A DNA stretch of 64,000 bases from Parasphingopyxis lamellibrachiae (GTDB lineage: Bacteria > Pseudomonadota > Alphaproteobacteria > Sphingomonadales > Sphingomonadaceae): NCBI RefSeq assembly GCF_003385775.1, contig NZ_QRDP01000004.1:2102957-2166956 (forward strand). The letters run 5' to 3'. The notes below the pieces were generated by a model. That model was given only the letters and a program-made list of their open reading frames with translations. It was not told where the DNA came from and did no database searches. Numbering within the stretch: position 1 is the first letter of the stretch; each line of letters opens with the position of its first letter. Shown one piece after another: positions 36,696 to 45,147 of the stretch. Position numbers and translations under genes: made by a program.

Positions 36696-37793
36696 CTAAC
36701 AGAGGAACATCGGCATGCCTTCGATGCGCATGAGTTTCGCGCGATAGGCCTTGCTGTCGTAGAGATTGGCGATATCGACCGATTTCTGCTGCTCGAGCAG
36801 CGTCCCGATCGGGACATGGCAATAATTGCCGTCGGTCAGTGCCACCATCCGGCCCGCCTTGCCGTCGCGCAGCAGCTGGACGGCCAGCCCGCCAAAGGCG
36901 AAACCCGCCATCCGGTCCATCGCGTCGGGCTCCCCGGCGCGCATCAGATAGGCCAGTTCCTGGACCACGGTGCCGATGCCGGTCCGGGCCTCGACAATCC
37001 GGGCGAGCTGTTGCCCGACCCCGCCTTCGGCCCGCTGGGTCGCCGATTTGCCCATTTCGCCATTCGCTTCCGAGCCGAGGATGCTGGCCCCTTCGGAAAC
37101 CACGCACATCGCGTAATGCTCGCCGCTATGGTCGCGGTCCTCGACAAGCAGCGGGATCAGTATATCGGGATCCGCCGGCACTTCGGCGATTACGGTGCGG
37201 GCGACCTGGGCAAGAAAGCCGGAAAGCAGCGCGGTTTCGCCCGAACGGCGGCCGAACAGTTCGATCACGCCGATCCGTTCATGGCTGGCCGTGGTCGTGC
37301 GCAGCGCGTTGATTGCCGCCACCGAGCGGGTGATCGCGGTCGAAAAACCGATACAGTAATCGGTGCCGTGCACGTCATTGTCCATCGTCTTGGGGATGGA
37401 GATGACCTTGAAACCCCGTTCGGAGAGATGCGCGGAAAAGCGCAGCGTTCCGTCGCCGCCCAGGGTGATCATCGCGTCGATGCCGAGCCGGTCGAGCACT
37501 TGGAGCACATGGTCCGTCCGGTCGCCTTCGGCCTGGGTGCGCGGATCGGTGCGCGAGGTATGGAGGATCGTGCCGCCGCTGCGATCGATGCCGCGCACCC
37601 GGGCACGGTCCAGCGTCCAGCTTTGGGCGGCAACGGTCTCCGGGTCGTCGGGGTCGATCCGCAAAAACCCCTCCCAGCCGCGCCGGAAGCCGGTAACCTG
37701 CCAGCCTTCTTCCAGCGCGCCGAGCGTGATCGCGCGGATACAGGCGTTGAGGCCCGGAACGTCGCCTCCTCCTGTGAGTATCCCGATATGGAT
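36696..37793 (-). CDS. pfkA: 6-phosphofructokinase (AUC start)
   Basis: The enzyme phosphorylates fructose 6-phosphate. The N-terminal donor-binding loop ILTGGGDVPGLN lies upstream of the first usual start (TTG at 37664), so I place the start at ATC 37793, 6 bases after a perfect AAGGAGG; no ATG, GTG or TTG precedes it in frame. The product is 365 aa. The GGDGT motif has Gly at E. coli position 104, while PKTMDND has Lys at position 124. That mix occurs in ATP-dependent clade X enzymes, so ATP is the likely donor. It follows the zinc-ribbon gene by 2 bases. Confidence 0.88.
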   Translation of the reverse strand: MHIGILTGGGDVPGLNACIRAITLGALEEGWQVTGFRRGWEGFLRIDPDDPETVAAQSWTLDRARVRGIDRSGGTILHTSRTDPRTQAEGDRTDHVLQVLDRLGIDAMITLGGDGTLRFSAHLSERGFKVISIPKTMDNDVHGTDYCIGFSTAITRSVAAINALRTTTASHERIGVIELFGRRSGETALLSGFLAQVARTVIAEVPADPDILIPLLVEDRDHSGEHYAMCVVSEGASILGSEANGEMGKSATQRAEGGVGQQLARIVEARTGIGTVVQELAYLMRAGEPDAMDRMAGFAFGGLAVQLLRDGKAGRMVALTDGNYCHVPIGTLLEQQKSVDIANLYDSKAYRAKLMRIEGMPMFLC

Positions 37794-37795
37794 AA

Positions 37796-38521
37796 CTACC
37801 CTCCTTCGAGGGGCACGAATTTGAGATTCAGTTCCTCGGCATTGCGGGGAATGTCGATCTCGGCGGAGTTGAACTCCACCATTTCGCGCGGCGGCAGGGA
37901 AGTCTGCGGCGCCTGGATCGTCCAGTCATAGACAACAGCGCCCTGTGCATTGCGCAGTTCGGCGCGGATATCGGGCACCCGCTGTTCTTCGTCGGTCATG
38001 TTGACGATCCGGCCGGAAATCGAGAGCAGTTCATGGCCGCTTGCCAGGGTGCGCCGCTCCGGGCTGCGCACGAGCTGCACGTCGAGCGCGCTGTCGGCGG
38101 CTCTGCCGCCAAAGCCCGACAGGAAGCCCGGCGGACCGAACCAGGCGACGGCCCCGATGCCGGCTGCGAGAAGAATAAACAGCCCGACGGCAATTGCGGT
38201 CCACATCTTTGCCGGGTTGCGCCGGGGCTTGAAGGGCGGCTCGTGGGCAAAGGGATCGTTGCCCTCGACGGAGGGCGTGCGCGGCGCCGGCTTCTCGATC
38301 CGGGGTTCTTCCGTGCGGCGCTCCCGGGGAGCTGTTTCCGCAAATTCCTGTTGCACGGGCTGCGGCGGAGGAGAAGGCGCGGCGGCGGCGGCGACGGTGT
38401 CCGGGCCTTCGGCGAACCAGCTATTCTTGCAATTGGCGCAGCGCACCTGCCGTCCTTCTACGCCGATGGCTGTATCGGGCACCAGATACCGTGTTGAACA
38501 GGAAGGACAAACGAGGATCAT
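37796..38521 (-). CDS. Zinc-ribbon, single-TM protein (MJ0042/DUF3426 type)
   Basis: The 241-aa product begins with a zinc finger (CPSCSTRY ... RCANCKNSW), then a proline-rich linker at about 45-100, one TM helix near 107-128 (WTAIAVGLFILLAAGIGAVA) and a periplasmic C-terminal domain of the DUF3426 type (RIVNMTDEEQRVPDIRAEL). Such proteins are common next to ftsE or ftsX in Alphaproteobacteria; their role is unknown. It is divergent from ftsE. Confidence 0.88.
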   Translation of the reverse strand: MILVCPSCSTRYLVPDTAIGVEGRQVRCANCKNSWFAEGPDTVAAAAAPSPPPQPVQQEFAETAPRERRTEEPRIEKPAPRTPSVEGNDPFAHEPPFKPRRNPAKMWTAIAVGLFILLAAGIGAVAWFGPPGFLSGFGGRAADSALDVQLVRSPERRTLASGHELLSISGRIVNMTDEEQRVPDIRAELRNAQGAVVYDWTIQAPQTSLPPREMVEFNSAEIDIPRNAEELNLKFVPLEGG

Positions 38522-38649
38522 GCGAAAGGAACGCCAACTGATTGCAAACAGGCTTGTGATCTACGCGGGCAGGGGGCTTGCTGGCAAGTTGGTTCCGCTG
38601 TGCGTTGTGTGCTTTACGCCGGATGGCGGCTTGTGCCATGGCAGCAAGG

Positions 38650-39384
38650 ATGGCCACGACAATTGTCCAGTTCGAAAATGTCGGGCTGCGCTACGGTACG
38701 GGCGCAGAGACGCTGTCTGACGTCAGCTTCTCACTGGATGGCGGCGGTTTCTATTTTCTCACCGGTCCTTCGGGCGCCGGAAAGACCTCCCTGCTCAAAC
38801 TTCTCTATCTGGCGCAGCGCCCGAGCCGCGGGCTGATCCGGCTTTTCGACGAGGATGTGGTTACCCTGCCGCGCGATCGTCTGCCGGGCTTTCGCCGGCG
38901 GATCGGCGTCGTCTTCCAGGATTTTCGCCTCGTCCCGCATCTCTCCGCGTTCGACAATATCGCACTGCCGCTTCGGGTGGCGGGTGTGGAGGAAGACGAG
39001 CTTGCGACGCCGGTCAATGAGATGCTCGCCTGGGTTGGCCTGTCCGACCGCGCAAGCGCGCGTCCGGCGACGCTTTCCGGCGGGGAGCAGCAGCGCGTCG
39101 CCATCGCCCGCGCGGTGATCGGCCGACCCGAGATCCTGATCGCGGACGAGCCGACCGGCAATGTCGACCCGGAAATGGCCGCCCGGCTGCTGCATCTGTT
39201 CGATGCGCTCAACAAGCTCGGCACGACGCTGGTCGTCGCGACCCACGATATCCATCTGCTGAGCCGGGTGTCTGCGGCGCAGTTGATGCGGCTCGAAGGG
39301 GGGCGGCTGTCCGATCCCACCGGCGCACTGAAAAACCCGCCGCGCGAACCGCATATGGGCAAGCCCCGGAAGCCCAGCGCATGA
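38650..39384 (+). CDS. ftsE: Cell-division ATP-binding protein FtsE
   Basis: FtsE is the ABC ATPase that with FtsX controls cell-wall hydrolases at the septum. Walker A GPSGAGKTS, Q-loop VFQDF, signature LSGGEQQRVAIARA and Walker B LIADEPTGN are present. The ATG at 38650 gives 244 aa; the ATG at 38638 is an alternative. ftsX overlaps by 4 bases. Confidence 0.94.
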   Translation: MATTIVQFENVGLRYGTGAETLSDVSFSLDGGGFYFLTGPSGAGKTSLLKLLYLAQRPSRGLIRLFDEDVVTLPRDRLPGFRRRIGVVFQDFRLVPHLSAFDNIALPLRVAGVEEDELATPVNEMLAWVGLSDRASARPATLSGGEQQRVAIARAVIGRPEILIADEPTGNVDPEMAARLLHLFDALNKLGTTLVVATHDIHLLSRVSAAQLMRLEGGRLSDPTGALKNPPREPHMGKPRKPSA

Positions 39385-40274
39385 CCCTGCCCTTCGCCGC
39401 CAGCCCGGCCGAACGCAGGCTGCTCACCGAAGGCCGGCTGTCGGGGCCGATGCCATGGGTAATCGCGATCATGATGTTCCTGACCGTGCTTGCGGCGGCC
39501 GGCGGGCTGGCTCTCAACCACGCGGCGCGCAATGTGACGGGCAGTATCGCCCAGCGGATAACCATCCAGATCGTCGAGGCCAATCCCGACCTGCGCGAGC
39601 AGCAGACGCGCGCAGCCATGGCGGCACTTTCGGCCATGGAAGGCGTGACGGCGGTGAACCGGGTGCCCGATGCCGAGATCGAAGCGCTGATTGAGCCCTG
39701 GATCGGCGGCGCCGGCGAAGAGGAGGGGATTCCCGTCCCCACGATGATCGACGCGGACCTTACCGAGGAAGCGCATGACCGGCTCGAAACGGTGGAGGAG
39801 GCGATCATTGCCGCCGCGCCCGCCGCGCGGGTCGACGATCATGCCCAGTTCCTTGCGCCGCTGGCCGGACTGATCGGGTCGCTGACCTGGCTCGCCCTTG
39901 CGCTGGTACTGTTGACCGCCAGCGCTCTTGCTGCATCGGTGATCCTCGCCGTTCGCGCGGCGCTCAACACGCATCGCGGCACGATCGAAGTGCTGCACCT
40001 GATGGGCGCGACGGATATCCAGATTGCGCGCCTGTTCCAGCGGCGAATTGCGCTCGATGCCCTGCTGGGCGGTACGATCGGCTTCCTGACCGCGGTGATC
40101 GTGCTGCTGCTGCTCGGGCAACGGATCGGCGCGGTGGGGTCGGAGCTGCTCGGTTCCGCAACCCTGCCGCCCCTTGCCTGGCTGCTCCTCATTCTTTTGC
40201 CGATCATCGGAGCGGTAGTGTCGACACTGGTCGCACGGTTCACCGTCATCGGCGTTCTCAAGAAAATGCTGTAG
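39381..40274 (+). CDS. ftsX: Cell-division permease-like protein FtsX
   Basis: The 297-aa product has a TM helix near 30-50, a periplasmic domain of about 110 residues (acidic, with GEEEGIPVPTM) and three more TM helices (LTWLALALVLLTASALAAS and two near the C-terminus), the FtsX topology. It forms an ABC complex with FtsE and transmits a signal across the membrane to murein hydrolases. It starts within the ftsE stop (ATGA). Confidence 0.93.
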   Translation: MTLPFAASPAERRLLTEGRLSGPMPWVIAIMMFLTVLAAAGGLALNHAARNVTGSIAQRITIQIVEANPDLREQQTRAAMAALSAMEGVTAVNRVPDAEIEALIEPWIGGAGEEEGIPVPTMIDADLTEEAHDRLETVEEAIIAAAPAARVDDHAQFLAPLAGLIGSLTWLALALVLLTASALAASVILAVRAALNTHRGTIEVLHLMGATDIQIARLFQRRIALDALLGGTIGFLTAVIVLLLLGQRIGAVGSELLGSATLPPLAWLLLILLPIIGAVVSTLVARFTVIGVLKKML

Positions 40275-40283
40275 GGTAGGGCG

Positions 40284-40814
40284 ATGGTGCGGCGTATCCT
40301 TTCCCTGATCGTGCTGGTGTGGGCGCTCGGCTTTGCGGTGTTCGTCGTTGGTCTGCCCGGTCCGGCGGCTCCGCAGGAAACGGATGGGATCATCGTGCTG
40401 ACCGGCGGCGAGAACCGGATCGATCGGGGCATCGCGCTGCTCGAGGCCGGGCAGGCCGGGCGCATGCTGGTCTCGGGCGTCAACCGGACGGTGCGGCCCG
40501 TCGAACTGGCCGAGCAAACCGGCGCGCCCGAGCGGCTGTTCGATTGCTGCATCGATCTCGGTCAGGAAGCGGTCGATACACGCAGCAATGGCCAGGAAGC
40601 GGCGCGCTGGGTTCGCGAGAACCGGTTCACCAGCGTCCGTCTGGTCACGACCGACTGGCACATGCCTCGCGCCCGTTTCGAGCTTGTCCGCGAGCTGGAC
40701 GATGGCGTTTCGCTGCTGGCCGATGCTGTGCCGAGCGACCCCAGTTTCATGCAACTGTTTCTGGAATATAACAAATATCTGCTGCGCCGCGTCAGTGCGA
40801 TAGTCGGGCTATAG
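40284..40814 (+). CDS. YdcF/SanA/ElyC family protein
   Basis: The 176-aa product has an N-terminal hydrophobic segment (residues 5-24) and a DUF218 domain (DGIIVLTGGENRIDRGIALL, then VTTDWHMPRARFEL). DUF218 proteins such as ElyC and SanA affect envelope and peptidoglycan metabolism. It lies between ftsX and plsC with gaps of 9 and 6 bases, so it is likely part of one envelope operon. Confidence 0.9.
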   Translation: MVRRILSLIVLVWALGFAVFVVGLPGPAAPQETDGIIVLTGGENRIDRGIALLEAGQAGRMLVSGVNRTVRPVELAEQTGAPERLFDCCIDLGQEAVDTRSNGQEAARWVRENRFTSVRLVTTDWHMPRARFELVRELDDGVSLLADAVPSDPSFMQLFLEYNKYLLRRVSAIVGL

Positions 40815-40820
40815 GGCGTC

Positions 40821-41516
40821 ATGGCGGCAATAAGGACGCTCCTTTTCATCCTCCTTTTCTACGGGCTGACCATTCCCTGGGTGATGGCGGCCCTGATCGG
40901 CGCGGCGCTGGGCGATGGGCCGATGCACAATGTGATTTTCGGCTGGGTGCGTTTCCACCGTTGGTGCGCGCGCTGGATCCTCGGCATCCGGGTGCGGATC
41001 GAGGGCGCGATTCCCGAGGGGCAATATCTGTTCGCCGCCAAGCATCAGGCGATGTTCGAGACGCTCGATTTCCTCAACCTGCTCGATACCCCGGCGCCGG
41101 TGCTGAAAAAGGAGCTTACCGCGATTCCGGGCTGGGGCTGGCTGGCGACACGCTATGGCGGCATCGCCGTCGACCGCGCCGGCGGCGCAGCGGCGATGCG
41201 CGCCATGCTGAAACGCACGCGCGCTGTGCTTGCCGATGGCCGTTCGGTCGTGATCTTTCCGGAGGGCACGCGGGTCCTGCCCGGCGAAACGCCGCCGCTC
41301 CAGGCCGGTTTTGCGGGGCTCTACAAGATGTTCGGCCTGCCGGTCGTGCCGATTGCCATCGAAAGCGGGCATGTCTGGCCGCGCAAGGGCTGGATCAAAT
41401 ATCCCGGCGTCGTGACCTATCGTTTCTTCGATCCGATCCCGACCGGCCTGCCGCGCGCGGAGATCGAAGCCCGGGTGCATGCCGAGATCAACAGTCTGGA
41501 GAGCGGGAGAGAGTAA
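40821..41516 (+). CDS. plsC: 1-acyl-sn-glycerol-3-phosphate acyltransferase
   Basis: PlsC acylates lysophosphatidic acid at the inner membrane to make phosphatidic acid. The 231-aa product has an N-terminal TM segment and the acyltransferase motifs: KHQAMFE, in which the motif H-x4-D reads H-x4-E, and FPEGTR. The substitution of Asp by Glu in motif I is seen in other alphaproteobacterial homologues, as I recall. It ends the ftsE-ftsX operon and converges with hisC, 4 bases apart. Confidence 0.9.
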   Translation: MAAIRTLLFILLFYGLTIPWVMAALIGAALGDGPMHNVIFGWVRFHRWCARWILGIRVRIEGAIPEGQYLFAAKHQAMFETLDFLNLLDTPAPVLKKELTAIPGWGWLATRYGGIAVDRAGGAAAMRAMLKRTRAVLADGRSVVIFPEGTRVLPGETPPLQAGFAGLYKMFGLPVVPIAIESGHVWPRKGWIKYPGVVTYRFFDPIPTGLPRAEIEARVHAEINSLESGRE

Positions 41517-41520
41517 AGTG

Positions 41521-42636
41521 TCAGCGCGCGCCCGGCGCCTGACACTCTCCGACCAGCGCTTCGAGCACTTCGGCCACGCCGCGCGTTTCCTCTTCGGTGC
41601 CGATCGTGATGCGCAGGCCATGGGCCAGGCCCTGCCCGGGCAGCCAGCGGGTGATATAGCCGCGCGCCATCAGCCCCTCATAGGCGGCCTCTGCACTCAG
41701 CGCGCCGTCGAACAGGACCAGCAGGAAATTCGCTTCGGACGGCACGGCGCTCAGCCCGGCATTGCCCATCGCCGCGATCCGCCCGGCCAGCCATGCGCGC
41801 CACTTTGCATTGTGCGCGCGGCTCGTCGCGACGAAATCCTGGTCGCCGAGTGCAGCCATGGCGGCCTTTTGCCCGGCGGTCGTGACGTTGAACGGCGCGC
41901 GGATCCGGTTCAGCGCTTCGATGACGGCGGGCGGGCCATAGCCCCAGCCGATCCGCTCGGCCGCCAGCCCGTAAATCTTTGAAAAGGTGCGCGTAACCAC
42001 TATATTGTCAGCATCGCGCGCAAGCGCCAGCGGGGCTGCGGCGCGCTCCGGATCGAGATATTCGGCATAGGCCTGGTCGATCACGAGCAGGCAATCGGCG
42101 GGCATGGCGTCATGCAGGCGGGCGACCTCGGCCATGCCGGTATAGGTGCCCGTGGGGTTATTCGGATTGGCGAGGAAGATCACCCGCGTCCGGGGCGTGA
42201 TCGCGGCGATCAGCGCGTCGATATCGGTCGCATAGTCGCGGTCGTCCGCCTCGACCGGTGTCGCCCCCACCCTTTGCGCCGCCAGCGGATAGACGCTGAA
42301 GCCGTATCGCACATAGAGGATCTCGTCGCCCTGCCCGGCATAGGCCCCGGCGGCCAGGTGCAGTATCTCGTCCGATCCCGTACCGCAGATGATCCGCTCC
42401 GCCGCTATCCCGTGCAGCGCGCCAATCGCGCCGCGCAGCGCCGTCGATCCGGGATCGGGATAGCGCGCAAGGCTGCCGCGCGCCTCCGCCAGCGCCTCTG
42501 CCGCGCGCGCGCTCGTCCCCAGCGGGTTTTCGTTCGACGACAGCTTGATCGCCGGGGCGTTTGAACCGCCCGTGGAGCGGCCGGGCGTGTAGGGCGTCAT
42601 CGCCGCGATCCAGGGCTTGGGGGTTGGGCCGGTCAT
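41521..42636 (-). CDS. hisC: Histidinol-phosphate aminotransferase
   Basis: HisC transfers the amino group from glutamate to imidazole-acetol phosphate in histidine synthesis. This is a PLP aminotransferase of 371 aa with ANPNNPTGT and the PLP lysine in RTFSKIYGLA. The N-terminus (PWIAAMTPYTPGRS) and SSNENPLG are typical. It is divergent from metX across 146 bases with strong RNA structure potential. hisN, another histidine gene, is at 50909, not in an operon with it. Confidence 0.93.
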   Translation of the reverse strand: MTGPTPKPWIAAMTPYTPGRSTGGSNAPAIKLSSNENPLGTSARAAEALAEARGSLARYPDPGSTALRGAIGALHGIAAERIICGTGSDEILHLAAGAYAGQGDEILYVRYGFSVYPLAAQRVGATPVEADDRDYATDIDALIAAITPRTRVIFLANPNNPTGTYTGMAEVARLHDAMPADCLLVIDQAYAEYLDPERAAAPLALARDADNIVVTRTFSKIYGLAAERIGWGYGPPAVIEALNRIRAPFNVTTAGQKAAMAALGDQDFVATSRAHNAKWRAWLAGRIAAMGNAGLSAVPSEANFLLVLFDGALSAEAAYEGLMARGYITRWLPGQGLAHGLRITIGTEEETRGVAEVLEALVGECQAPGAR

Positions 42637-42681
42637 GCGGCGTCGATAGAGGGATTCGGGCGCGGTTCAAAGTGAGATCTG

Positions 42682-42740
42682 TTTGTCGGGCTCAACCTGT
42701 GGGTTGAGCGGCGAGCTTCCGCAGGGAAGTTTCCGACAAA
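42682..42740 (+). promoter_or_regulatory. Structured intergenic element between hisC and metX
   Basis: An outer 8-bp stem (TTTGTCGG at 42682-42689 with CCGACAAA at 42733-42740) encloses a perfect 8-bp hairpin (GCTCAACC/GGTTGAGC, loop TGTG, 42690-42709) and a 5-bp hairpin (CTTCC/GGAAG, loop GCAG, 42716-42729). The three-way-junction form suggests a cis-regulatory RNA, but the sequence does not match SAM-II or other riboswitch consensuses I know. TTGACA at 42743 may mark a -35 box, in which case it is DNA-level. Confidence 0.5.
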
Positions 42741-42782
42741 GGTTTGACAAGCCGGCCCCCCGCGCCCTAGCGCCGCTTCTCT

Positions 42783-43907
42783 ATGGCGGAGGACAATTCC
42801 CCCTTTGGCGCCGCGCGCGCGCTCACCCTGGCCGGGCCTCTGGCGCTCGATGGCGGGGCATCGCTTGCGCCCGTGGACTTCGCCTATGAAACCTATGGCG
42901 CGCTCAACGAGAGCCGCTCCAACGCGATCCTGATCTGCCATGCGCTGACCGGGGACCAGCATGTCGCCTCGCAGCACCCGGTAACCGGCAAGCCCGGCTG
43001 GTGGGCGCGCATGGTCGGCGAGGGCAAGCCGATCGATCCCGCGCGCCATTTCATCATCTGCATCAATGTGCTGGGCAGCTGCATGGGCAGCGCCGGCCCG
43101 GCCAGCCTGGCTGAGGACGGGCGGCCCCATGCGATGCGCTTTCCCGTCATCACGCTGCGCGACATGGTGCGCGCCCAGGCGATGCTGCTCGACCATCTGG
43201 GGATCGAGACGCTGCAGGCGGTGATCGGCGGCTCGATGGGCGGGATGCAGGTGCTGCAATGGGCGGCCTGCTATCCGCAGCGTGTGCGTTCCGCCGTCGC
43301 CATCGCCACGGCGGCCCGGCATTCGGCCCAGAATATCGCCTTTCACGAAGTCGGGCGGCAGGCGATCATGGCCGACCCCAACTGGCGCGGCGGCGATTAT
43401 TATGCCGATGGCGAGCCGCCGACCAAGGGACTGTCCGTCGCCCGCATGGCCGCGCATATCACCTATCTGTCCGAAGAAGGCCTGACCGAGAAATTCGGCC
43501 GGCGGCTTCAGGCGCGGGATTCGAAAAGTTTCGGCTTCGATGCCGATTTCCAGATCGAAAGCTATTTGCGGCATCAGGGGATCAGCTTTGTCGATCGCTT
43601 CGACGCCAACTCCTATCTCTATATCACCCGCGCGATGGACTATTTCGATCTGGCAGAGGAACATGGCGGCCTGCTCGCCAATGCCTTTGCCGGCTCGTCG
43701 ACGCGCTTTTGCGTGATCAGTTTCGACAGCGACTGGCTCTATCCGACCAGCGAGGCGAAAACGATCGTCCGCGCGCTCAATGCCGGCGGTGCGGAGGTCA
43801 GCTTTGTCGAACTGCCCAGCCCCTTCGGCCATGACGCCTTCCTGCTCGATACGCCGGGCCTGAATACGGCGGTGGACGGGTTTCTGAAAGCGGGAGAGGG
43901 GGCGTGA
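42783..43907 (+). CDS. metXA: Homoserine O-acyltransferase
   Basis: MetX acylates homoserine to start methionine synthesis. The 374-aa alpha/beta hydrolase has the nucleophile Ser151 in [17 protein letters not shown] in the substrate pocket and the catalytic His in FGHDAFL. The activity is acetyl or succinyl transfer; the sequence alone does not settle which. metW lies two genes downstream. The GNAT gene starts at a GTG overlapping the stop. Confidence 0.94.
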   Translation: MAEDNSPFGAARALTLAGPLALDGGASLAPVDFAYETYGALNESRSNAILICHALTGDQHVASQHPVTGKPGWWARMVGEGKPIDPARHFIICINVLGSCMGSAGPASLAEDGRPHAMRFPVITLRDMVRAQAMLLDHLGIETLQAVIGGSMGGMQVLQWAACYPQRVRSAVAIATAARHSAQNIAFHEVGRQAIMADPNWRGGDYYADGEPPTKGLSVARMAAHITYLSEEGLTEKFGRRLQARDSKSFGFDADFQIESYLRHQGISFVDRFDANSYLYITRAMDYFDLAEEHGGLLANAFAGSSTRFCVISFDSDWLYPTSEAKTIVRALNAGGAEVSFVELPSPFGHDAFLLDTPGLNTAVDGFLKAGEGA

Positions 43908-44335
43908 CTCTCCCGGCCGGATATGAGTTGACCGAAGATCAGGCGCGGATCGATGCGGTGGCGGCCCATGCCTATCTGACGCGCGCCTATTGGTCGCCCG
44001 GCATTTCCGCCGAAACTGTCGCCACTGCGCTTGCCAACAGCCATTGCATCGCGATCTTTCATGGCAGCGAACAGGTCGCCATGGCCCGGGTGATTACCGA
44101 CTGGGCGACCTTTGCCTATCTCGCCGATGTCTATGTACTGGAAGAGCATCGCGGGCGGGGGCTTTCCAAAGCCATGCTCGCCCATCTGCACGGCGACGCA
44201 CGGCTGCGGGATTTGCGTCGCTGGGTGCTTTTCACCCGCGACGCGCACAGCCTTTACGAACAGTTTGGCTGGTTTGTCGGCAAACATCCCGAGCGGCTGA
44301 TGCTGTTCGACAATCCGGAGGCCTTTTCGGCATGA
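43904..44335 (+). CDS. GNAT-family N-acetyltransferase
   Basis: The 143-aa product has the acetyl-CoA-binding motif [15 protein letters not shown] and the C-terminal [11 protein letters not shown] at 43904 overlaps the metX stop (GTGA), and the end overlaps metW (ATGA). The enzyme is inserted between metX and metW, which are usually adjacent. Its substrate could be an amino acid or small amine; no evidence points to one. Confidence 0.9.
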   Translation: MTLPAGYELTEDQARIDAVAAHAYLTRAYWSPGISAETVATALANSHCIAIFHGSEQVAMARVITDWATFAYLADVYVLEEHRGRGLSKAMLAHLHGDARLRDLRRWVLFTRDAHSLYEQFGWFVGKHPERLMLFDNPEAFSA

Positions 44336-44922
44336 GGCCGCTGCGCCCCGATCTCGCGATTATCGCCAGCCATGTGCCGGACCGCGCCAGCGTGCTGGAT
44401 ATTGGCTGCGGCGATGGCGGCCTCATGGCGGCATTGCGGGAAACCAAAAGCGCGGACGCCCGGGGGCTGGAGCTTGACGCCGCCGATGTCGCCACCGCCA
44501 TGGCGAAGGGGCTGTCGGTGGTGCAGGGCGATGCCGATACCGATCTCGCCGACTATCCCGACAGCGCTTTCGACTATGCGATCCTCAGCCAGACGCTCCA
44601 AACCACGCGCGCGCCCGACGCGATCCTGGGCGAGCTGCTGCGCATCGCCCCGCGCGCCTTCGTCTCCTTCCCCAATTTCGCCTATTGGCGGGTGCGCGCG
44701 AGCCTGCTCTTCGGCGGGCGGATGCCGGTCACCGGCGCCTTGCCGCTAAGCTGGTATGCGACCGAGAATATCCACCATGTCACCATCGACGATTTCCGCG
44801 CATTGCTGCGCGAGCAGGGGATCGCCGTGGAGCAAGCCTGGTTCCTGAGCGGGAATCGGCAACGCGGTGCGGGGGCGGCGAATTTGCTGGCCGAACAGGC
44901 GGTGTTCTTGTTGGGGCGGTGA
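44332..44922 (+). CDS. metW: MetW methionine biosynthesis protein
   Basis: MetW is a class I methyltransferase-fold protein required together with MetX for homoserine acylation in several Proteobacteria. The start ATG at 44332 overlaps the GNAT stop and gives 196 aa. The SAM-binding-like motif VLDIGCGDGGLMAAL and the family segments LSQTLQTTRAP and FPNFAYWRVR are clear. Confidence 0.94.
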   Translation: MRPLRPDLAIIASHVPDRASVLDIGCGDGGLMAALRETKSADARGLELDAADVATAMAKGLSVVQGDADTDLADYPDSAFDYAILSQTLQTTRAPDAILGELLRIAPRAFVSFPNFAYWRVRASLLFGGRMPVTGALPLSWYATENIHHVTIDDFRALLREQGIAVEQAWFLSGNRQRGAGAANLLAEQAVFLLGR

Positions 44923-45118
44923 TTTGATCGTTCAAGAAAGGCTTTTCGACCGCTCTTGATTCTGTGAGAGTCTTCGAAATGCCAAAAAACCGGATTCTAT
45001 CAATGACTTAAGGCGCAACCCCATGATTCATAACAGAGGATCTTGATCCAGATAGCCAATTTGACTATATAGATGGTAATTCGGCTTCGGTCGAAGGGAG
45101 ATCGTAATTTGCGATCGC

Positions 45119-45140
45119 GCGGGGGCTTATAGGCCCCCGC
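45119..45140. terminator. GC-rich hairpin between metW and the DUF3800 gene
   Basis: An 8-bp perfect stem (GCGGGGGC/GCCCCCGC) with a 6-base loop lies 8 bases beyond the DUF3800 stop. Neither side has a strong T run, so termination would be weak. The rest of the gap 44923-45118 is AT-richer than its surroundings and has no other feature I can name. Confidence 0.5.
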
Positions 45141-45147
45141 ACACTTT

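Noticed and set aside
38805-40754. A 649-codon open frame on the minus strand
   Set aside because: It is antisense to ftsE, ftsX and the YdcF-like gene, all of which have clear motifs; its translation has no recognisable domain and is rich in Arg, His and Asp as expected for shadow frames in GC-rich DNA.
42682-42782. A SAM-II riboswitch before metX
   Set aside because: The pseudoknot core and conserved bases of SAM-II are not seen; the stems form a different fold.
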